A stretch of 6,828 nt of DNA from SKLM01 sp050049955 (GTDB lineage: Bacteria > Chloroflexota > Anaerolineae > B4-G1), in assembly GCA_050049955.1 (NCBI GenBank), contig JASFVG010000257.1, forward strand, positions 1-6,828, in the 5' to 3' direction. The position numbers were made by a program, and so were the translations under genes. This document shows, one piece after another, positions 1 through 5,931 of this stretch (position 1 is the first letter of the stretch; each line of letters begins with the position of its first letter). The notes beneath the pieces were generated by a model, which made no database searches, was not told where the DNA came from, and saw nothing but the letters and a program-made list of their open reading frames with translations.

Positions 1-2259
1 ATGTTTGTGCCGTTGGTGGTTGCTGGGAAGGTCAAAGGCTACGTCAGTCTGCAGAATGTTGATCGGGAGCACGCCTTCGACGACGCGGATCAGCGCCTGC
101 TCTCAACACTGGCGGCCAGTATGAGTGTGGCGCTCGAAAACGCCCGCCTCTTCGAGGAGACCAACCACTTGCTCGAGGAGACCCGGCAGCGAAACGCCGA
201 GCTCGCCGTCATCAACAGCGTCCAGGAGGGGCTGGCCAAGCAGCTTGACCTCCAGGCCATTATCGAACTGGTCGGCGAAAAGCTGCGCGGCATTTTCGGT
301 GGAGAGTCGACATTCGTCGCCCTGTACGATAGCGACTCGGATATCATCCGATTCCCCTACTGGGTCCGTGAGGACGGAGAACGGGTCGAGGCTGAGCCGG
401 TGGAGTTGGGGGACGGCCTGACGTCCATCGTGATTGAGACGCGTCAGCCACTCGTACTGGGCACGTTGGAGGAGGAGCTTGCCCACGGTGCCGTCATTGT
501 GGATCCGGAGGAGCCTAGGCAGAAAGAATCCTGGATGGGCGTGCCGGTATTGGTCGGCGAGCGGGTCACTGGTGTTGTAGCCGTGCAGGACTATCCCCAG
601 CACCGCTACAGCGAGAGCGACGTGCGCCTGCTGAGCACCATCGCCGCCAGCATGGGCGTGGCACTGGAGAACGCCCGCCTCTTCGAGGAGACCTCCCGCC
701 TCCTCGAGGAGACTGAGCGGCGCAATGCGGAACTGGCCGTAATCAACAGCGTCCAGGAGGGGCTGGCCCGTCAGCTCGATTTCCAGACCATCATCCGCTT
801 AGTGGGCGACACGCTGCGCGATGTCTACGGTGGGGCAAACACATACATCGCCTTGTACGACAAGGACACGAACTTCGTCGAGATTCCGTACTGGGTCGAT
901 GAGCAGGGCACACCGTGGGAGTACGCAGGCGGGGAGTTAGGACCCGGGCTTACGTCTGTCGTCATCGGGACCGGCCAGCCACTCGTCCTTTCGACGTTTG
1001 AGGAGATCCTGGCGCACGGTGCGATCATCGTGGATCCCGAGGAGCCGCGACAGCAGGAATCCTGGATGGGCGTGCCGATCCTGGTCGGCGACCGAGTCAC
1101 CGGCGTGGTGGCCATGCAGGACTACCCAGAGCACCGCTATGGCGAAAGCGACTTGCGCCTGCTCAGCACCATCACCGCGAGTATGGGCGTCGCGCTCGAG
1201 AACGCTCGCCTCTTCGAGGAGACGACCCGTCTGCTGGAGGAGACCGAGCAGCGGAATGCCGAGCTCGCCGTGATCAACACCGTGCAGCAGGGCCTGGTCG
1301 CCGAGATGGATCTGCAGGCCATCTACGACCTGGTGGGCGATCAAATCCGGGACACCTTCGACGCGCAGGTCGTGCTGCTGGCCACGTTCGACCACCATAC
1401 CCAGCAAGCCTCCCTGCACTACTGCTTCGAAAAGGGAGAGCGGTTCTATCCGCCGCCGTTCCCCTTCAACGATCTGCACCGCCACCTCATCGCGACTGGT
1501 CAGGTGGTCCGTTCTGACACGGGCGCCGACCCCTTCATGGCCCAGTTCGGACTGCAGGTGATTCCCGGCACGGAAAAACCCCTGTCCCAGATGTATGTTC
1601 CGTTGGTGGCCGGCGGGGAGGTGACAGGCTATGTGAGCCTGCAGAACATCGACCGCGAACACGCTTTCGATGACGCGGACCAGCGCCTTCTCTCGACGCT
1701 GACGGCTAGCCTGAGCGTCGCCCTTGAGAACGCCCGCCTCTTCGAGGAGACGAATCATCTGCTTGAAGAGACCCGGCAGCGCACGGCCGAGCTGGAGATC
1801 GTCAACAGCGTCCAGGAAGGGCTGGCCCAGCAACTCGACTTCCAGGCCATCGTCGACCTGGTGGGCAACACGCTGCGAGACGTCTTCGGCGAGGTGAACA
1901 CATTCATCGGGTTGTACGACAGCGACACCGACATCGTCCAGTTCCCCTTCTGGGTCGATGAAGATGGCCGACGGTTCGAGTACCCGCCGGTTGAGTTGGG
2001 GCCCGGCCTGACGTCCGTCGTCGTCAAGACGCGTCAGCCCGTCGTGGTGGGGACTATGGAGGAGGCGGTTGGCCGCGGTGCGGTCCTTGAGGACCCGGAG
2101 AAGGACCAGCAGTACGAATCCTGGATGGGCGTGCCCATCCTGGTCGGCGAGCACGTCACCGGCGTGGTGGCCGTGCAGGACTACCCCCAGCACCGCTACG
2201 GCGACAGCGACGTCCGCCTGCTGAGCACCATCACCGCCAGCATGGGCGTGGCGCTGGAG
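1..2259 (+). repeat. Tandem in-gene GAF repeat array, unit about 531 bases
   Basis: The conserved ENARLFEE boundary recurs at residues 46, 223, 400, 576 and 753, a spacing of 177, 177, 176 and 177 residues. Two subtypes alternate. The alpha type (first partial and fourth domain) carries VPLV..G.V.GYVSLQN and DREHAFDDADQRLLSTL. The beta type (second, third and fifth domains) carries ESWMGVP and VAVQDYP or VAMQDYP. The bases gaatcctggatgggcgtgcc are identical at 526-545, 1057-1076 and 2116-2135, so the duplication is visible in DNA as well as protein. The two later GAF domains (to residue 1094) are divergent and are not counted in the array. Confidence 0.9.
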
Positions 2260-5232
2260 AACGCCCGTCTGTTCGAGGAGACGAGCCGCCTGCTGGCCGA
2301 GACGGAGCAGCGCGTGGCCGAGCTGGCCACCGTCAACCGCATCAGCCAGGCCCTGGCCTCTGAGCTGGAGCTGGAGGCCCTGATCGAGCTGGCAGGCGAG
2401 CAGCTGCGCGAGACCTTCGACGCCGATATCGTCTATGTAGCCCTCCTCGACCCGCAGACGGACATGATCCGCTTCCCCTACCAGCACGGCGAATCGTTCG
2501 GCACCTTCCGGCTCGGCGAAGGACTCACGTCCCAGATCCTCCTGACGGGCGAGCCGCTGCTGATCAACGAGAACGTCGCCGCCCGTCACGCAGACCTCGG
2601 GATTGAGGAGATAGGCACGCCGGCCCAGTCGTACCTGGGCGTGCCCGTCACCGTCGGCGGGAGGGCCATCGGCGTCATCAGCGTGCAGAGTACGCGCCGA
2701 AAGGGCCGATTCGACGAAGGTGACGTTCGCTTGCTGACAACTATCGCCGCCAACGTGGGCTCGGCCATCGACAACGCTCAGCTCTATCAGGAGACTGAGC
2801 GACGCGCAGCCGAGATGGCCGCCCTGGCCGACGTGGGGCGCGACGTGGCTGCGACCCTCGATCCGACGGCGGTGCTGGAGCGGATCGGCGCCCACGCGCT
2901 CGAGCTGCTGAACGCCAGCTCCAGCGCGGTCTACCTGCTCCAGCCCGATGGCGAGACCCTGCGCGTCATCGCGGCCTTGGGCGCGGACGCCGAGGCGATG
3001 CTGGAATACGAGACGCCGATCGGGACCGGGATTGTGGGAACAATCGTCCAGACCGGCCAGGCGGAGCGGATCGACGATGCCGCCAAGGATCACCGCGCCG
3101 TCCACATCCCCGGAACCGCCGAGATCGGGGAGGGTGAGAAGCTGATGGTGGGGCCCCTCCTGGTGCAGGACCAGGCCATCGGGGCGCTGGTCGTGTGGCG
3201 CGGGCCGCGCGACGAGGTGTTCAGCCCGGTGGAGCTCAATCTCTTGGTCGGGCTGGCCCAGCAGGGAGCCATCGCCATCCAGAACGCCCGTCTTTTTGCC
3301 GAGGTGGAGAGCCAGCGGAGCTACTCCGCGACGATCGTGCAGAGCAGCCCCGTGGCCATCATCGCCTCGGACTTCAGCGGTCAGGTGCTGTCCTGGAACC
3401 CGGCTGCCGAACGGCTCTTCGGCTATACCGAGCCCGACGCGCTGGGCCGTGAGCTCGACGCCCTCATCACCACGCCCCAGCTGCGGGATGAGGCCCGCGT
3501 CATTACGCAGCAGGCGGTGACCGGAGAACGCATCCACGTGGTCACGCGTCGCAGCCGGCGGGACGGGACACTGGTGGACGTGGAGGTGTCGGTTATGCCG
3601 GTGAGCGGTGATGGCCGGGGGGGGATGCTTATCGCCACCTACCACGACATCACCGAGCTGAAGCGGGCGGAACGAGCGCTCAGGGAGGCGAAGGCGGCGG
3701 CCGAGGCGGCCAATCGCACCAAATCCACCTTCCTGGCCAACATGAGCCACGAGCTCCGGACACCCCTCAACGCCATCATCGGCTACAGTGAGATGCTAAT
3801 GGAGGATGCGGAGGACGAGGGCCTGGATGCCCTCTATGCAGACCTCGACAAGATCCACGGGTCCGGGCTGCATCTCCTGGCCCTCATCAACGACGTGCTC
3901 GATCTGTCCAAGATCGAGGCAGGGCGGATGGAGCTATACCTTGAGACCTTCGACGTGGCCCCGATGCTTGAGGAGGTGGTGACAACCGTCCAGCCCCTGG
4001 TGGAAAGGAACGACAGCAGACTGGAGCTGCGAGCGGCTGGAGACCTCAGCACGCTCCACGGCGACCTGACGAAGGTGCGGCAGTCGCTTTTCAACCTGCT
4101 TAGCAACGCCGCCAAGTTCACCGAGGGCGGAACAGTCACGCTGGAGGCCTTCCGCGACGCCGTCGATGGCCGGGACTGGCTGACGTTCCGCGTGCGTGAC
4201 ACAGGCATCGGAATGACGTCCGAGCAAATGGGCCGGCTCTTCGAGGCTTTCTCCCAGGCCGACGCCTCCACCGGGCGCCGCTACGGCGGCACCGGGCTCG
4301 GGTTGGTGATCACCCGGCGCTTCTGTCAGATGATGGGCGGGGATGTCACGGTCGAGAGCGAGCACGGCGTGGGGTCGACCTTCACCATCCGGCTCCCGGC
4401 GACCGCGACGCCGCCGGCCGCGGGCGCGCCGGCGGTCGAGGCCCCAATCCCGGAGCTGGTAGAGGGGGCCAGCACCGTGCTGGTCATCGACGACGACCCC
4501 ATCGTGCGCGACATGGTGCAGCGCTTCCTCAGTCGAGAGGGCTTCCGCGTGGTGACCGCGCCAGGGGGCGAGGCCGGGCTCGATCTGGCCCGGGAGCTGC
4601 GCCCCGACGCCATCACCCTCGACGTGCTCATGCCAGGGATGGATGGCTGGGCGGCGCTGGCCTCGCTGAAGGCAGACCCCAACTTGTCGGAGATCCCTGT
4701 GATTATGCTGACTATCGTGGACGACAGGAACATGGGATATGCGCTGGGAGCGGCGGACTACATAACCAAGCCCATCGACCGGGAGCAGCTGGTGGCGGTG
4801 CTGGAGAGGCACAGCCAGGTAGCATCGCCGAGGCTGGTGCTGGTGGTCGAGGACGAGGCCGCCACGCGGGAGCTGCTTCGACGGGTCCTGGAGGCGGAGG
4901 GCTGGAGCGTTGCGGAGGCCGAGAATGGGCGCGTGGCATTGGATCGCGTGGCTGAGCAGCGTCCCGACCTGATCCTGCTCGATCTGATGATGCCCGAGAT
5001 GGATGGGTTTGAGTTCATGGACGAGCTGCACCAGCGCGAGGGATGGGGCAGGATACCAGTGGTGGTGGTCACCGCGAAAGATCTGAGCGCCGCCGACCGG
5101 CTGCGGCTTGACGGCTGCGTCCACAAGATTCTCGAGAAGGGCGCTTACGCCCGGGAGGACCTGCTCGCGGAGGTGCGCGACCTGGTGGCGTCCCTGATCG
5201 GAACGTCGGACTTGCCGCCCGATAGTTCGTAG
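1..5232 (+). CDS. Multi-GAF hybrid sensor histidine kinase with PAS and two receivers (5' truncated)
   Basis: Cytoplasmic-type hybrid kinase: ligand sensing by GAF/PAS drives ATP-dependent autophosphorylation on His and transfer to Asp. Residues are counted from position 1. GAF tail 1-46; complete GAFs at about 82-223, 259-400, 436-576, 612-753, 789-924 and 954-1094, joined by helical linkers of the type ENARLFEET..LLEET; PAS about 1105-1220 (motif SWNPAAERLFGY); HisKA with H1250 in SHELRTPLN; HATPase_c with N-box N1365/N1369, G1 box DTGIGM 1400-1405, F-box around 1414-1417 and G2 box GGTGLGL 1429-1435; receiver 1 (DDD 1497-1499, D1541, T1571, K1590); receiver 2 (E1617/D1618, D1661, T1691). 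All kinase boxes look intact. No membrane segment is visible in this part. Codon 1 aligns with internal Met531 of the fourth GAF, so the start is missing. Stop TAG at 5230-5232. The exact ligands of the GAF domains cannot be read from the sequence. Confidence 0.95.
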   Translation: MFVPLVVAGKVKGYVSLQNVDREHAFDDADQRLLSTLAASMSVALENARLFEETNHLLEETRQRNAELAVINSVQEGLAKQLDLQAIIELVGEKLRGIFGGESTFVALYDSDSDIIRFPYWVREDGERVEAEPVELGDGLTSIVIETRQPLVLGTLEEELAHGAVIVDPEEPRQKESWMGVPVLVGERVTGVVAVQDYPQHRYSESDVRLLSTIAASMGVALENARLFEETSRLLEETERRNAELAVINSVQEGLARQLDFQTIIRLVGDTLRDVYGGANTYIALYDKDTNFVEIPYWVDEQGTPWEYAGGELGPGLTSVVIGTGQPLVLSTFEEILAHGAIIVDPEEPRQQESWMGVPILVGDRVTGVVAMQDYPEHRYGESDLRLLSTITASMGVALENARLFEETTRLLEETEQRNAELAVINTVQQGLVAEMDLQAIYDLVGDQIRDTFDAQVVLLATFDHHTQQASLHYCFEKGERFYPPPFPFNDLHRHLIATGQVVRSDTGADPFMAQFGLQVIPGTEKPLSQMYVPLVAGGEVTGYVSLQNIDREHAFDDADQRLLSTLTASLSVALENARLFEETNHLLEETRQRTAELEIVNSVQEGLAQQLDFQAIVDLVGNTLRDVFGEVNTFIGLYDSDTDIVQFPFWVDEDGRRFEYPPVELGPGLTSVVVKTRQPVVVGTMEEAVGRGAVLEDPEKDQQYESWMGVPILVGEHVTGVVAVQDYPQHRYGDSDVRLLSTITASMGVALENARLFEETSRLLAETEQRVAELATVNRISQALASELELEALIELAGEQLRETFDADIVYVALLDPQTDMIRFPYQHGESFGTFRLGEGLTSQILLTGEPLLINENVAARHADLGIEEIGTPAQSYLGVPVTVGGRAIGVISVQSTRRKGRFDEGDVRLLTTIAANVGSAIDNAQLYQETERRAAEMAALADVGRDVAATLDPTAVLERIGAHALELLNASSSAVYLLQPDGETLRVIAALGADAEAMLEYETPIGTGIVGTIVQTGQAERIDDAAKDHRAVHIPGTAEIGEGEKLMVGPLLVQDQAIGALVVWRGPRDEVFSPVELNLLVGLAQQGAIAIQNARLFAEVESQRSYSATIVQSSPVAIIASDFSGQVLSWNPAAERLFGYTEPDALGRELDALITTPQLRDEARVITQQAVTGERIHVVTRRSRRDGTLVDVEVSVMPVSGDGRGGMLIATYHDITELKRAERALREAKAAAEAANRTKSTFLANMSHELRTPLNAIIGYSEMLMEDAEDEGLDALYADLDKIHGSGLHLLALINDVLDLSKIEAGRMELYLETFDVAPMLEEVVTTVQPLVERNDSRLELRAAGDLSTLHGDLTKVRQSLFNLLSNAAKFTEGGTVTLEAFRDAVDGRDWLTFRVRDTGIGMTSEQMGRLFEAFSQADASTGRRYGGTGLGLVITRRFCQMMGGDVTVESEHGVGSTFTIRLPATATPPAAGAPAVEAPIPELVEGASTVLVIDDDPIVRDMVQRFLSREGFRVVTAPGGEAGLDLARELRPDAITLDVLMPGMDGWAALASLKADPNLSEIPVIMLTIVDDRNMGYALGAADYITKPIDREQLVAVLERHSQVASPRLVLVVEDEAATRELLRRVLEAEGWSVAEAENGRVALDRVAEQRPDLILLDLMMPEMDGFEFMDELHQREGWGRIPVVVVTAKDLSAADRLRLDGCVHKILEKGAYAREDLLAEVRDLVASLIGTSDLPPDSS

Positions 5233-5284
5233 TACCGACTTCGATCGTTGGGACCCGCGGCAGCGACTGAAGTCGCCACTACGA
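5227..5284. repeat. Imperfect palindrome overlapping the kinase stop codon
   Basis: The left arm at 5227-5247 and the right arm at 5264-5284 are inverted copies matching at 17 of 21 positions, with a 16-base loop. The outer ends, tcgtagt and actacga, pair perfectly. The left arm covers the last sense codon (tcg) and the stop codon (tag) of the kinase. There is no T run after the right arm, so it is not a classical intrinsic terminator. It may be a REP-like dispersed element or an mRNA 3'-end stabiliser (inference). Confidence 0.7.
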
Positions 5285-5309
5285 CGGCACAGGCTAGGGA
5301 CGTGGGTCG

Positions 5310-5332
5310 GGCAGGGCGGAATCCCGCCCGCC
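5310..5332. repeat. Compact GC-rich hairpin
   Basis: GGGCGG at 5314-5319 pairs with CCGCCC at 5324-5329 across a four-base loop (aatc). After a single bulged A at 5313, GGC at 5310-5312 pairs with GCC at 5330-5332, giving nine base pairs in all. No T-tract follows on the plus strand, so termination is possible but unproven. It lies between the two copies of the direct repeat. Confidence 0.6.
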
Positions 5333-5344
5333 ATTCGGACGTTC

Positions 5345-5418
5345 CGTAGTACCGACTCGAGTCGTTCCTGAGCGGCAGCGAAGAGATCCGTCGACTTCCT
5401 TCGGTCGCTCGGAACGAC
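5345..5418. repeat. Second repeat copy fused to a long imperfect hairpin
   Basis: Bases 5345-5381 are an imperfect direct copy of 5228-5266: the first 13 bases (cgtagtaccgact) are identical, followed by a similar block ending in cggcagcga in both. A perfect 12-base palindrome, cgactcgagtcg, lies at 5353-5364. From 5361 a hairpin opens: gtcgttcctgagcg (5361-5374) pairs with cgctcggaacgac (5406-5418) with one bulged T, and an inner cgaag can pair with cttcg. The pattern is that of a mosaic palindromic intergenic element. I infer it is dispersed elsewhere in the genome, which cannot be seen here. Confidence 0.6.
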
Positions 5419-5483
5419 GGGAAGAGGCTGACCCAGGTAGGGCAAAGAGCGATCGCCTGGATGTCCAATACAAGGGGTGGGCC

Positions 5484-5490
5484 GAGGGGG
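5484..5490 (+). promoter_or_regulatory. Ribosome binding site of the stand-alone receiver
   Basis: The purine run gaggggg lies nine bases before the ATG at 5500. An in-frame TGA at 5494-5496 sits just upstream of this ATG, so it is the first possible start in this frame. An ATG at 5493 in another frame is not used by a recognisable protein. Confidence 0.65.
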
Positions 5491-5499
5491 ATATGACAC

Positions 5500-5871
5500 A
5501 TGGCCAAGATTCTGCTGGCCGAAGACCACGATCTCAACCGAGACATGCTCTCGCGGCGGCTCATGCGGAAGGGGTACGCCGTCGTGTGCGCCCTGGACGG
5601 GCTGGAGGCCGTCGCCATGGCAGCCTCGGAACGCCCCGACCTGATCCTGATGGACTTGCGGCTTCCCGAGCTGGATGGTTGGGAGGCCACGCGCCGCATC
5701 AAGAACGCTCCCGAAACCCAGTCGATCCCCATCATTGCTCTGACGGCGCACGCCATGGAAGGCGACCGGGAGCAGGCCCTCGCGGCGGGCTGCGACGACT
5801 ATGACAGCAAGCCCATCGATTTCAAGCGGCTTCTGGGCAAGATCGAGGATCTCCTCGACCCTCGATCCTGA
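5500..5871 (+). CDS. Single-domain response regulator (CheY/DivK-like receiver)
   Basis: A 123-residue protein consisting of one receiver domain with no output domain, the usual length for CheY/DivK/Spo0F-type proteins. It accepts phosphate from a histidine kinase and passes on the signal by protein contact or as a phosphorelay intermediate. Visible key residues: acidic pair E8/D9, phospho-acceptor D52 in LILMDLRLP, switch T82 in IIALTAHAM, and K104-P105 in YDSKPID. The motif DLNRDMLSRRL after the acidic pair and the AHAM loop are typical of receivers that partner hybrid kinases. The start is fixed by an in-frame stop two codons upstream and by the gaggggg site. It follows the large hybrid kinase on the same strand and precedes the next gene by 60 bases, suggesting co-transcription with that gene. 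The partner kinase is inferred from position only. No gene symbol can be assigned safely. Confidence 0.95.
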   Translation: MAKILLAEDHDLNRDMLSRRLMRKGYAVVCALDGLEAVAMAASERPDLILMDLRLPELDGWEATRRIKNAPETQSIPIIALTAHAMEGDREQALAAGCDDYDSKPIDFKRLLGKIEDLLDPRS

Positions 5872-5919
5872 TCCCTGCCAGATCGCTCCCACTGGAGGCC
5901 CGGAGGTGCGCTCAACAAT

Positions 5920-5924
5920 AGGAG
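5920..5924 (+). promoter_or_regulatory. Ribosome binding site deciding a GTG start
   Basis: The bases aggag lie seven bases before GTG at 5932. This is the best site upstream of the first HisKA-like module. The frame is open back to 5872 without an ATG, and the first in-frame ATG (6085) would cut into the module, so the GTG is preferred. Confidence 0.7.
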
Positions 5925-5931
5925 CGGGGCG

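Larger units (their letters stand above)
5233..5499 (+). other. Gene-free spacer rich in palindromes
   Basis: This 267-base gap separates the kinase from the free receiver. I see no credible coding frame in it. It holds the second half of a palindrome that begins inside the kinase gene, a compact GC hairpin, a partial second copy of the first repeat, and a longer imperfect hairpin. The last 80 bases or so (5419-5499) hold no repeat that I can see and are the likeliest place for a promoter of the downstream pair, but I could not identify convincing -35/-10 boxes. Confidence 0.7.

Noticed and set aside
1300..1730. Photoreceptor (bilin-binding) role for the fourth GAF because of its Cys475 near His473
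   Set aside because: The context (LHYCFEKGERF) does not match the conserved Cys-His chromophore motif of phytochrome or cyanobacteriochrome GAF domains, and the other visible GAFs have no Cys at all.
937..3750. Very long minus-strand open frame opposite the kinase
   Set aside because: It lies wholly opposite well-recognised GAF, PAS and HisKA coding sequence. Its translation is low in recognisable motifs and repeats with the GAF array, as expected for a shadow produced by GC-rich third positions.
5310..5332. Rho-independent terminator after the kinase
   Set aside because: The hairpin is strong but is followed by attcgg instead of a T run, and it lies 80 bases past the stop. It is kept only as a hairpin.
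5449..5456. Octamer palindrome gcgatcgc (HIP1-like)
   Set aside because: A single copy in GC-rich DNA is expected by chance, and nothing else suggests a cyanobacterium.
5493..5804. Plus-strand frame starting at the ATG seven bases before the receiver start
   Set aside because: Arg/Gly/Ala/His-rich translation without family features, overlapping the complete receiver domain encoded from 5500.
5842..5866. Seven-base inverted repeat (atcgagg / cctcgat) at the end of the free receiver gene
   Set aside because: Short stem, lies within coding sequence, and has no T run after it; probably chance.
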